DNA from: Branchiostoma floridae
Lineage: Eukaryota; Chordata; Leptocardii; Amphioxiformes; Branchiostomatidae
Direction: 5' to 3'
Length of the DNA: 64,000 bases
Assembly: GCF_000003815.2 (NCBI RefSeq)
Contig: NC_049989.1
Location: 6,830,734 to 6,894,733 of the forward strand
The notes below the pieces were generated by a model. It did not search any database, was not told the DNA's origin, and saw nothing but the letters and a program-made list of their open reading frames with translations. A program made the position numbers and the translations under genes. This document shows positions 1-11,743 of this stretch, one piece after another (the stretch's first letter is position 1; each line of letters opens with the position of its first letter).

Positions 1-162
1 TAGAAAATGAAATGTTAGCCATGTTATGTTTGAAGTCATTCTTTTCTTTTAGATAGTTACGATACGCTTTATTTGAAACAACCAGCAACTTAAAAGGCTT
101 GTTTTTCACTTTCACCCTCACCGTCTTGCCCTCACCAAAATTATCTTCTGAGTTTGTTTTAC

Positions 163-338
163 CTGGACAAGAGTTCTGCAAACATGGCCTTGCCGTCCGA
201 GATGCCGCTCAGGATGGCTTTAGGGATCTTGTCCTCACACAGGAACTTTAGAGTGGTCATATCTCTGTCCGTGAGATTATCGGCGATCTTGTTGAGAAGT
301 TTTCTGAACGGAGAGACGCGGAAGCCTGCCGCCGCCAT
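163..338 (-). CDS. Death effector domain protein, first coding exon (partial gene)
   Basis: The exon starts at ATG 338-336 (MAAAGFRVSP) and ends in a good donor (CAG|GTAAAA, GT at 162-161) after 58 codons plus two bases. Residues 11-58 read like the first helices of a death effector domain: FRKLLNKIADNL, then an Asp-rich turn and LKFLCEDKI. This is the N-terminal DED pattern of FADD, caspase-8/10 and CFLAR, adaptors and initiator proteases of death-receptor signalling. The exon stops inside the domain, so the C-terminal RxDL motif must lie on a later exon to the left of the window. No second exon was found in bases 1-162. In-frame codons upstream of 338 lack an ATG. The family is fairly clear; which member it is cannot be told. 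Confidence 0.72.
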
Positions 339-3097
339 TGTTTGAACTTGAGCACTCCCAGCATGCACTCGGCGGGACAGGAAAGTCCACTTTCGTGCTG
401 AGGGGTGTGAAAATTTTGTACATGTACTTCATCATGTAAACCATAGACTCAAAATACTAGTGCCTTATTTTTGTTTTCTCATAAAACTTTTGGCTTCCTG
501 TAATATTTGATTGATGATGCAATTCTTATGATTTTGTAGTACTACTAGTATACCAAATATTAAACTCAATTCCCCTGCAAATACCACAGGCTGCTGGAGC
601 CTACTAATGGGGTATTCATATTTTAGCATTAAGTACTCAAATTACCAAACGCTCTGCTTGATGAAAAAGTAGAGTTAGGCCGAATGGGTCGAATGATTTG
701 CAAGAGTCATTAGGCTGCCACAGATTTACATGGTTGCTAACTTGCTAGAAAAGGAGTGTGTTTGTCTCATAATGTGTACGAGAAAGGTGACAAAAAGTTA
801 GTAAACACGGTTTAATATCTGAAAGTTTTGACAGTTCATTGAGACTTCGTAGGTCTAATTGACTGTTTAAAAAAAACTTCTACAGACCAAACATTTGGCA
901 GTTGAGAACAGATCTGATCATCATCATCGGTCGGCTGTTTTAACTTAAGTTGGCCTTAATTGCAAATATCCTGCTAGCCAATGTAGGATACCACACATGT
1001 AATTTACCGGGTAACGTTAACTCTTATGCCAAAAGTTTTCATTAGCTTGCTAATTCCAGGTAGTGGACATTATTGAACGCTTGTTTTACTCGTCTGTAGC
1101 TTAGTCACGACCCTAGCGGTTCATAGCCAAACCGCAGATACGGGCTGCCGCAATCTCAGCCAGTCAGTGATCAGGTGTCAAGTCACGTTCCTCACTTCAC
1201 TAACCTCTTCAACTATGACGTCGATCTTTTTGTGTGTGAGGGTACGCGTGGTTACGAGTGGTAAGCTCTGTGTTGTGTTGTGTTTTTTTTTTCTACACTG
1301 AAAGTATAGCCGGGTTCAGAGCGCTGGTGTCTATGTGGGTCAAAGGGCACCGCTGTCACCCGTAGCTCAGTCTCTCCTGTAGCTGCGGTGGGCGTGGACG
1401 CGTCGTCAGGAAAGCAGTCAATCCAGGTTTCTGGGGAAAAAAGTTGTGTGTCAACCAGTTTTGATCGGATCGTCTTTCAACAACGATGTAAACACGTCGC
1501 CAAAGGTACGTGGTTCTGGCACATGTATTCGACCGTGATCTATGGGTCGTGGTTTAGGCATTTAAACATGGTCTTTGGACTGTGTGGGTAACAGGTAGGG
1601 TGGCAAGCAAGGCGTTGTTTGCTCAGTGGGGAGTGTTTTATAACGGGCTGGTGAACGCGTGTGTTTTTACAGCATACTGCTGTGACGCACTACATTTATG
1701 TCTTATAGGCAGCCATGATGGTACAAGATATGCTGTTATATCACGGATTATCCATAATGTATAAATCTTGGCTCCTCTCCCAGAACACTTCAAGTATCGA
1801 GAACTGATAACACTGACGATTTTCAGATCTACAGTTCTAATTTGTATGTGCAAATATGCACGGATTCTTGAGTTGTCTCCCAGAGAAAGCGCTTTGACCC
1901 TCCCCACACCTAATTCTGTGACAGTTTACCCTCTGTCCCCACCGTGCTACCCCTCTACTACCCCCTCCCCCCGACAATTCTTGGTTGCTGCATGCAACAA
2001 ATCCTTAATAACAATTTCAGTATCAGTCCGATATGTATACTACTTAAATAAGTTGTAACGTTAACTCAGCATGCCAATTATTTTCATATTCCCCCCTAAC
2101 CCATGGAATCCAGTTGCTTTACCGACTATATACCAGCCCAACGGTAGTGTTCGTTATGAAGAATTAGATCCGAGGTACAGCCTTTATGCCGGGCTATAAA
2201 TAATAGCAAGGGTCATGAGGGTCAACCCTCTCTTCTATCGTCTAGCAGCCGTCCTCTTTTATCTAACAACCACTCTGGGTTAAAATGGAGTCTTTGTGAT
2301 TTTTTAACCAAGGGACGCGATGGCAACATTTCGGAGGGGATGTAGCATATACAACATGTAGTAGAAATTACAAGGATGAATGTGTTAAAATGACTTTGAA
2401 AGACATGCGCTTTATATTAAAAAAAATAGGTGTAATGTAAACTGGTCCACAGTTTTAAATGTCCTTTTGAGCATTAATATGTAGCACTTTAGCAAAATAT
2501 TTGTCGGCGCGTGCACACTTAGCGGAACAATTCGTGCTCTGTGCAAAGACATTTATTGATCGGTGCGCAGTAAACCGTTAGACCGTTGTCTGAATGACTG
2601 CTATGTGTACAAATGTTGCCACACACGCTCCTGTCATAACACGGGGATAGGGCGTGTGGGTCACTACACTCGGCCTGTCATAACAGGGATAGCGATATAA
2701 CCTCATATTTGTTTTGTTGACGGTAAAACAGTGTGCAAAATAGCTGGCATGTGCGTGGTTTCACATACTTCATAGCCTGGAGCACGGAAATGCTTTTTTT
2801 TTTACGATTTGTAAAATGTATGATTTTTAAAACTCTATCTCTCTTTTAAACCTCCTGACTGCAAAAATATACCGTGCATTATCTAGTATTCAGCAGTAAA
2901 CTGTAATGTATGTTTTTGCACGGCACGTACACGGTATCCCGACATCTGTCAGAGCCTAATTGTGCCGGTATGAATCTCTTCATTCAGCACTTTGCCGATA
3001 CATGCGACACCTGCGTCAAATGTACATGCTGTGAACCCAGATTATTTAGTTGTTTCCTAATACTTTGTACCCTCCTCAAGTGCTGAGTAAATACACC

Positions 3098-3130
3098 TGA
3101 TTGATTGATTGATTGATTGATTGATCGATC
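3098..3130. repeat. (TGAT)n microsatellite
   Basis: Seven to eight tandem TGAT units, ending TGATCGATC, follow the sequence AAGTGCTGAGTAAATACACC. A short 4-mer tail after a GTAAATA-type stretch is typical of the 3' end of non-LTR retroposons, so this may be the tail of a decayed plus-strand insertion. No body of such an element was identified. Confidence 0.7.
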
Positions 3131-5030
3131 ACTGAATTAAATACCCGATTGATGAGTTATCGAATATTAACGCTCACATACAACTGTTTTAAACAGCTTA
3201 CAGGAGGAAGTTAGCAATTGAGATGTCGTTCAATCATTACGTTTGGAAGACCTGTAAATTGACATAGGCACATACTAGTATTGTGACAAACCCAGTCATG
3301 CCCTTTACTTGAACTATTGACCCTTGAACCCTTGGACCATTTTCCATCTCTACAGGAAAAATACATATACCAGCCCATAACTGTTTTGTTGTCGTGTAGA
3401 GATGAATATTAGAACGAATAAGAAACAACAAAATTGATTTGTTGTCTTGTCTTTGTTATTCCAAATCTGAAATAGTTTTGATTTTGATGGATAAATAAAT
3501 GAAAGATTACCATCTTCTTAACGATGAACGTCAAAGAATAAAAAAAATCCCATTGCTACAACGTCGCACTGTCGATGACCGTTATGTTGGTTGATAACAT
3601 ATCAGAACCGTTGCATGAAACAGTCACGTCTGCTCTCCACTACCGCTAGACAATCAACATACCGAGGAGTTCACTTGTCCTTGTTGCTATGGCGACGGAC
3701 CTCTTGTGCAAGTCAGCCGCCGTCTCGAACAAATCTTGTAGGAAATTTTCTCTACAATGTTGGATAGAAGTCTCAAGCGTAGCAAGGGACGTAGCGGGGG
3801 CGTTTGATTGAATTGTATTATGAATTAAACATACAAAATGGAGGTTTTGCATGCATCAGTTGCATGGTTCCATACAGAAAAGTGAAGTCTACATATCGGT
3901 ATTAATCAAGTAGCTTCTTGGTATCAATGTTCACAACAAAACGGTTAGGAAATATCTCTAATATAATGCTTACATTTGTTATATAGCCTCACATCCAATG
4001 TCTATTTTAGAGATGGCAGCATGTTTATTTTGCCATTTGCGAAAAATGCAAGCCGTATGGTATGTATGCAAGGAAGTATTCAATTGAAAAATGCATTCAG
4101 ATATGTGTGGCATTTTTCAGTGTCTATACTTCACGTTGGCCTTCACTACGCGGTTATTTCTATATCAGTGTTATGGGTTCCTACAGCACAGAAGGAAGCG
4201 ATGTCAAGAAAAAAAAAACTTTTCTATGTTGCGTGAAATCAGAATTATCCGGTCCTAAATTGCGCGTTGCATGTTAATCCGAGCTTTTGTAACCTCCCAT
4301 TACTCATCACAGCCGTATCAAAGAGCCCAAATTGCACAGGTTGTTGTACTTTGTTCGTTCACAATACTGGAAACAGAAAGCCCATAATACGTTAAGTAAG
4401 GATGCGGGTGGTTGAATTTCCGTCTTGTATTTTGCAGCATCACGATGATTTATACTCCGGCTCATTCGTCTTTCCTTTGTTGGAGACCTTTCACTTCCAG
4501 ATGCGTGATCGCTATGACGGAATGGAATATAGCTAACTCCAATTACTGAAAAATCTGTCAGATTATACGGGAAATTTGTATTCCTGCCACAACAGGAATA
4601 GTACTGGAGGAAAATATTGCTGACGCATTGTTATGAACTTTTGCATGTGGATTAAATCCTACACGTACACACGCGTACACTCACTAGTCTTCACCGGCTT
4701 AACTTCCGACAAAAAGTAGGTATTGGCCAAATAGGACGATAAATTTGCAATAAGAGCTAGCTGACCACACATTTGCAAGCAAAGAGTCTGTGTGAGACGT
4801 TCGTAATTAAATGCCCTTATACGGTACGGACTGAAGAAACCACAGCGAGCACTAGAATGGGACCTCTGTTACTGCGTGTTCTTTCAATCTTAAATTGTTT
4901 TTAACCTCAACCGCCTCAAGTACATTTTATTGTTTGGTTACAGAATGATGTAATGGTCACGTGGTGACGCCGGCTACACAAGGCCTTATTCCAACGTCTG
5001 TACAGGTGTGTACGTCACTGGTTATATTTG

Positions 5031-5168
5031 TAGTCTCTACCAGATTCCGGGTCGCTGGAAAACCGTAGAAATGGAACAAATAGAGGAGTAAGCCGGCCAG
5101 AGGAATGAGCCGGCCAGGGAACAGTACGCAGGTCGTCCAGCGACCCGGAGTCTAGCTGGTAGAGACTA
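5031..5168. mobile_element. 138-bp MITE with 9-bp target duplication
   Basis: The ends form an inverted repeat: TAGTCTCTACCAG at the left and CTGGTAGAGACTA at the right, with further pairing of the adjacent CCGGGTCGCTGG and CCAGCGACCCGG. The element is flanked by exact 9-bp direct repeats TTATATTTG at 5022-5030 and 5169-5177. It has no coding capacity. A 9-bp duplication is typical of Mutator-like elements, but the superfamily call is inference. Related termini occur inside the foldback at 13915-14223 and at about 19845. Confidence 0.85.
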
Positions 5169-7533
5169 TTATATTTGGGCATCAATGTTTTCACCTCATC
5201 GTTCGTACAGCGACGTAGAGTCCCTCATACCCTCATAGTTCAGTGTAGAAATCGGACGCTGTTTTACAAGCTCAAACCACCAAGCGCTGAATTTATTCAT
5301 TGATCATGGTCAATGGTGATTAAAAGCTTCGTAAGTTATTCCTTATCTCAAAAGAAATACATCTCAAAAGGACATATGTGTGTTGAACGAAACAGAAAAT
5401 GCAATGCGAGAAGAAAAGTAAGACAGAATGAACGGATGAATGAACGGGATGAATAGATGGAGGCTACGTCGCCATTGAAAGAATATTAACCGTGCTCAAT
5501 AGAACTACTTAAACAATGTCCAAGACTTCTCACAAACTAATGTCTCAAGTTTTAGGTAGGGACTTGAAAAAGCTGCTCACTGTACTCAGTCTTAGCTTGT
5601 CTACATTGAACATTTTGCATAATTAAATATACTTCAATCCGCACGTAACCGTCTTGACAACAAACTTATACATTCCTATCCACCCCGTTTCTTCTACCTT
5701 ATATCACCTCGAATCATTGAATGTATATTGTGGTCGTCAGTAAATGGGATATGTACAGTCCCCGAGTGTAGCTCTCTCCCGAGTCAGCCATGACGGCAGC
5801 TGATCCTCCGTGACTGGACAAGTTCAACAGCACAATCTAAGGGCGACACAGCCCAACCGGTATACAATGTTGCTTCAACCACAGTTTCTGGGGGTTAAGT
5901 TGTGGAAATATTCCGAAGTGGTCTGCCGTTATATATTGCTGTTACACGCGAAAATACTGTAACTTTGTCAGCTTTCTGTCTATCAAGTGGTGGGAATCGT
6001 TAGATTGTGGTCTACGTTGTTGATATTACTTCTGCTCTTTGTCACTATCAATGTGGATATCAATGGAGATCCTTCTGATAACACGTAACCAACTCCACAT
6101 TGTAATCCAGTGTCTTTAAGTTAGTAATGTTTCTAAACTCAGACTTTGACCGGCACATTGACAGCGTCGTAACCCCAGCAGTCGTAAGCTCATACTAGAC
6201 GCTTGATGCTGCAAATGTTTATCTACTGTCGTCATATGGAAAGGATTAAAAACATGTCGCATTTCATGTGTTTGTACAGTTAACTCACAACTTTGAACTT
6301 TAAATCCAGTCTGTGCCTGGTTTACTGAGTTAAGTATCGTGCACAGCGAGGTAGAATGTGTCCCGTACAAGCCCATACAATGTCCATGGATTAACCATTT
6401 ACAATGAGCTCTGTGTAGAGCTTAGCTGTACAGGCATGCAGGTATCACTCGGACGTTTAAAAGCCGTGGAATTCAATACGTCATTGTATGTAGTGCATGG
6501 AGCGCAAAGTACTTAGCTGTGTATGAGGCTCTGTGCATAGAGGGCCTCATGTTAATGCTATTCAAACAGAAGGTTCGGTGTGGGGTTATTTTGTTGTTTT
6601 CTGCGGCCGTTTTTACGATGCTTCGCAATTAGTGACAACATTTATTTATATTTCCTCCCCTTTACAAGGAGGCCGCAAAAACATACAGCAACAGCAAAAA
6701 CAATTATCTTTGACTGAAACTTCTTTGGAGAAGTTTGCATTTGTACTTATAAAGCCTCCTTCTGTGCAGAAAATTTCCGATTTTCTACAAAGAATGAAGG
6801 CTGGATTCTTCAGCCAAGTCTGTTGTCAACTTTAGTGAACGTTGCATCTACATTCTTTCAATTTAATACATTGAATTAAAAACAAGCCTGCACTGCAATA
6901 GCTTGCATGAAAAGATTGGATGTATATAATGTTGCACATTTACTTCTTGATGCTTCGTTCTTCTCTCAAAATATACAACTTAAGTTGGGGCATGTTGAGG
7001 AAGTGGTGTGGAAAGTGACAATCTTTGCGCAGAATGCCTTCACTTTATTTGTTTATACACTAGTCAAAAAGCTGCGGAGCGAAATAAATAGATAGTGCGT
7101 TATGCATGGCCACCTTAAAATCGTTTTCACGCTTCAGTGTGTAAAAGCTATGATGAGATGTGGACGGACTCAGATCGAGAGTTTTGCACTGTTGCACGTA
7201 TCAGTGTCTACCACAAGAGGGATGGGGTTGTATCAAAGTTTGAAAGACCAACGCCATCCCAAAGTCAAATTCTGTAAGATGGCGCCACAAAGGGCTTGTT
7301 TAGGAAAGTGAGCTAGAACATGATTGGAATGCGAAGTTATGATGAGTTTTCATTGGATGATGTTAACGATACCTTTTGATAACATTAAAGTCAGTAATGC
7401 GTGCATTGTTCTGGCGTCATATATGTTCTGCTTCCTTGACACCAGGGGCTGACGCTGTTCAAGCTAACAGTGCCAAACAAAGCTGAGCATTTTCCGAGTT
7501 CTTTGTGGTCGTCCACCTGAGCAACCCACGCGG

Positions 7534-10500
7534 ATGTATATAGCTGCTCTACTTGCGCTCCTGGCGGTGATTCGGCCCGTCCTGCCGGATGCAAGTAAGG
7601 CATTTACATGTCTTGTTTTTCTTCATTGCTTGTTATTCTTATATTTGTAGTCTGGTGTCTAGATACATACCTTACAAACGCCCAAGACTGGATTACTCTA
7701 TGAAAGCTTCAGTGCTGTCACTGGCCCGAGAAGCATAGCTCTAGTGAACTGACCCATCCACAACAAACAATCGGTCCCTTTTAAATTCGTTCAAACGGGC
7801 CAGGCTATTTCACTCAGAATGGCTGCAAATGACACGAATTTTTTTCGATGCAGGAACTCATATTTATTCCGTTCAAATTCATAGTGTTGGAGTAACAGGT
7901 GTTATCTATATCGTGGCATGGCTGTGTGTTTCAAGTAAAACCATAACAATGTCAGAACCTTATCGGGTCAGCAAATGTGTTGATGTTTACAGACGCCACA
8001 TTCTTAAATGTCCTGCTACACACGTAGCGAACACGATTGATTTCCAAACCTTAAGATCATTCCTATTGTACATTGAAGCTCCCTGTTTGCCCGTTTATTT
8101 TCGGCTCTTTTAAAGTCCTCTTTGCTCTTTTCTCAGTTTGTGATAGGACGTTGATGATCGCGACGTCATCACCCTCTGTGCTGACGTCAGATGGGTACCG
8201 CGGTTTGTACCCAGCAGGTACCGACTGCACCTGCGAGCTGAGAGCGACAGTTGGTAACGTGGTACAAATCAGCTTCAATGATTTCCAGGTACGGGTTGGA
8301 TACATGACTAAAGTAAAGCCTTTCCCATAACTAATCTATGCACCTGACGTTGACAATTCAAAAGATGTGTATTGCGGTAGGGCCCGGATATGAGTTTGCT
8401 TATGCAAAATGGAGTCGCATTGAGTCTTTCTCTCCACTATTATAATCTAGCTCTTGTAGAAATGTTGAGATGATTTCACACCGTCACATTGCCTTACATT
8501 CTACCTTGTACAAGTACAAATGTCGTGAAATAAAGTTGATTCATTCATTCATTCATTTCCACTTGTTAACATTGTCCAGGTCGACCCGTACCCAGGGTCG
8601 TTATCGGGTGCCCCGGGAACGTGTGAGCACCACTATCTAGAGGTGTACAACGGTCTGGAGACCAGCGGGAACCTGTTAGGTAAGATTCAAACTCCTGATG
8701 ACTTGCAACTGAATCTGTTTCCATCCTATGAAGTGTCCTTGTTTATTGCTGATTATACTTTCACTTTTCGGCTGAAAAGAAACCAAATCTTCTTTAGTGA
8801 TAACAGTTAAAGAATAGAAAGTAACTTTATACGCATTTTTGTAGGTTCGTTTTGCGGAGGGGAGCGGCCTCCCATCCTGCTGTCCAGTGACGTCAGCATG
8901 ACGCTCAAGTTTGTGACCAATCCCCATTCCGCTAACAACCGGTATCGGGGTTTCTCACTGAACTTCACCGCCATAGCCAACACACAGGGTAAGGCTTCCC
9001 CTTCGGTATAGCAGCGTTTGATTGGTTACTAGTGTCTTTGTTTCTACAGTAAGATGAGAAGACATAATGTTAGATAGATAGTTTTGAGCATGATTGTTGT
9101 TGTTATTCTTTTCTTCTGAGGGAACCTCTTTTTGACTACCGGAGGCAACGAACCAAATTGGGATAATAATGATTGTAGAGGTGACCAAATTTTCCTGGAA
9201 TGAATGAAAGATTACTGTCCGTTCAAACTATTGCCCAGGAAAGTGGTGAAGAACAGGTGTTTTACGCTAACTTTCTGTCTACTTTAGACATTGATTCAGG
9301 CTGTTGGAGCATGCGCAGACTGACCGCCCCTAGTGGGTCCATCGTCAGCCCCGGCTTTCCGAACGAGTACCCAGCAAACTTAGCGTGAGTCTGGAGATAT
9401 TTTAGATTCATTATGTTTTATATATGATTTTTAGGTGTGAGTTTGGATTATCACTTAGATATGAGAAGTTACATGTGTACTTTTGCGTCTCTCCATTTCT
9501 GAATGTTTGTAAGATATATATGTAAGATATATAATGGTTCCACAAAACAATGTCACCTGAAATTTAAATACTTGTTGCCATTCTGCTATAGATGTACGTG
9601 GGAAATTGTGACTCGTCCAGACAGCAAAATCACACTGCAGTTCTTAAGCTTCCTGGTAGGAGGTGCTACTGCAACATGCGACAACAACATCAACGACTAC
9701 GTTATTGTGTACAGAGGAACAGGGGAAAGCAAAGTATCAGAAGGTAGATCATTTGCCTTATTGCTTTTCAATGTTATCTGATACTAAAGAAACCGGAGTG
9801 GTGTCATATAGATGTTTGTGACAGGCGCGGTACAAAAACACGTTACTAGCTTTCAAGACTTGTGGAACTGCATGATATCAGGAAAGATACAATCCATCGT
9901 GGATTTTCTAACATCAAGTGTAAATGGGAGCTATAGATCTAATGATATTCCTGTTAACATCACAGAACCCACTAATCATTAAAGACGTAGGACTTTTCGT
10001 CAGCCACTGCCTCCAAAGAAGAAGTCGAACCTCCCAGTAAACAATGTAGAATCATGTATATAGATAGCTGTATAGAATAGACACCTGTTACTTTTTACTG
10101 TATAGCCAGTAGTGACCCGTAGTTCTGCTTATCCCAAGGGACATACTGTGGATGGGAGTTGCCACAATTCACGGACCTGCTCAATGAGGTCACCATTGAG
10201 TTCGTGGCCAACAACGTCGGCGGATGGCGAGGTTTCTTCATGGTATACACCGCAGTAGGTGAGTGTTGTATACACTAGATAGACGGCATGAAAAAAATAA
10301 AACATCGAGCTTTGTCGTCAAAAGTTGATTAAAGGTATCTTAGAATGTAAGATTCACTTTGAGTGAAGAAAATGTATTTGACACATTTTGAGAAATGTTT
10401 CAAATGATTTGAGATCATTTTAGACCTATGTTGATCAATAAATAAGGGAGGGGAGTTGAAACTGGATTGATAAAAGACAGTAGACCAAATGACTAGATGA

Positions 10501-10822
10501 ATTTCAAGAACAATGTGTCAGACGATTTTTTCTACAGTCAACTGTTTGATTAATTGTTTGATTACTCAAAGTAGTCATGAGTTTTGTGTCTAACACGAGG
10601 TATTCTGATCACACAGGTCCGACAACCACACCCACCATCCCTCCAACCATCTCCACAACGGTTCCTCCCCCCGTGAACACAATGAACACTCCCCAGCCCC
10701 CTGTCACACCCGGAGCCTCCTACGTCCCCACGGTGGGGGACCATGCCGCCAGGCTGGGGGAAAACAGCTACATTGTGGTTTTCTTCTTACTTGTTGCAAT
10801 ACTCACGCCAATCGCTAGATGA
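7534..10822 (+). CDS. Two-CUB-domain cell-surface protein, probably GPI-anchored
   Basis: Exons are 7534-7594, 8137-8288, 8580-8679, 8845-8988, 9288-9384, 9592-9743, 10139-10258 and 10617-10822. They total 1032 nt and give 343 residues, with all phases consistent. A signal peptide lies at residues 1-20 (MYIAALLALLAV). CUB1 (about 22-148) has the four expected cysteines in CDRT, TDCTC, GTCEHHY and SFCGG. CUB2 (about 157-275) has them in GCWSM, ACTWE, ATCDNN and TYCGW. A Thr/Pro mucin-like stalk follows (TTTPTIPPTISTTVPP). The protein ends in a hydrophobic tail (YIVVFFLLVAILTP) with only Ile-Ala-Arg after it, which fits a GPI signal better than a transmembrane anchor. CUB domains bind proteins or glycans, often through calcium. 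No enzymatic domain is present, so a co-receptor or adhesion role is inference. The specific orthologue is not recognised. Confidence 0.88.
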
Positions 10823-11195
10823 TACCCGACAGTAAGAGAAAAATATTTTACTACTTATGCTGCAATGATGTAAAAGTATCAAATTATGGAGAAAAATTAC
10901 AATATCAGAACGATTTAGTTTTATAGCTGTATAATGTGATATATTCTGGTCATAGTGATTATTCTTATGATTCTGCCAACAATTCGCTGTAAGAAAAGTT
11001 GTAAATTAGCGAGCACACATGACCAAAGACCTGTATGTGAAGAAATGCCAGCACTTTTCACGTAAGAATAACGAGTGGCATTGGTTTGTATAGTAATATC
11101 ATTCTCTTTGGGCGAAAATAGTAGTCACTTCATCATTCTTCAGATTACCTATATCTAATTGAATCTTGTATTTGTATTTTATTTCAAGTAATTGA

Positions 11196-11201
11196 AATAA
11201 A
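11196..11201 (+). terminator. Poly(A) signal of the CUB gene
   Basis: AATAAA lies 374 nt after the TGA stop at 10820-10822 and is followed by a T-rich stretch. It is the first canonical hexamer on the plus strand after the stop. Confidence 0.6.
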
Positions 11202-11478
11202 CGAAGTGTCTTCATCTCATTTATTTCTCAGAATTCAATTTATTTTCCAACTATGTGTAATGCAGCCACTCGACATTTCGTGCAAGTTAGCTCTATATGC
11301 AAATCAAACCCGTGTGCTAATGTACTGGAAATCAGCCTTGACGAGTCCAGATACACTAGTAAGGCCCGAGTCATATTCAGTACCATATTTACGACAACAT
11401 ATTCAGAGGGAATTCGAACTCTTGGTAGTTTCGTCAAATAAAATTCAGCTGTTTTGTGACGGAAAATTTATACAACTC

Positions 11479-11484
11479 TTTATT
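11479..11484 (-). terminator. Poly(A) signal of MMP-A
   Basis: TTTATT on the plus strand reads AATAAA on the minus strand, about 260 nt past the MMP-A stop. A second hexamer occurs at 11524-11529. MMP-A and the plus-strand CUB gene therefore converge with poly(A) signals about 280 bp apart. Confidence 0.5.
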
Positions 11485-11743
11485 TTTTGATAACATCGTT
11501 CATATTTGTAACACCAATTCACCTTTATTCGCAGGGAAACCTATATCCGTTGTTCATAAGACAGGGCTTTTAGATATATTAAGTGGATGGTGGTTTCAAA
11601 TTGCGATATTTTCACAAATTTCAGTTTGAAATGTGCATATGGACGAAGAAAGCAAACATCTTTTTCATATCAGTTTTTTTAGTGTAGAAGCTAAACAGTA
11701 TGATGTGTGCAACTATATATATACATGATTTTCCCCGAACTGC

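Larger units (their letters stand above)
369..7533. other. Intergenic stretch without a recognised gene
   Basis: About 7.2 kb separates the DED exon from the CUB gene. Only short open frames of up to about 100 codons occur, without protein-like composition, plausible splice chains or recognisable domains. It contains a simple (TGAT)n tract near 3098-3130 and a 138-bp inverted-repeat element at 5031-5168. The left part, roughly 340-1500, should hold the promoter of the minus-strand DED gene, but no clear TATA box was seen. Unannotated noncoding exons or RNA genes cannot be excluded. Confidence 0.5.

Noticed and set aside
1388-2058. Cluster of short plus-strand open frames
   Set aside because: They overlap in different frames, end at ordinary stops without donors and encode no recognisable protein features.
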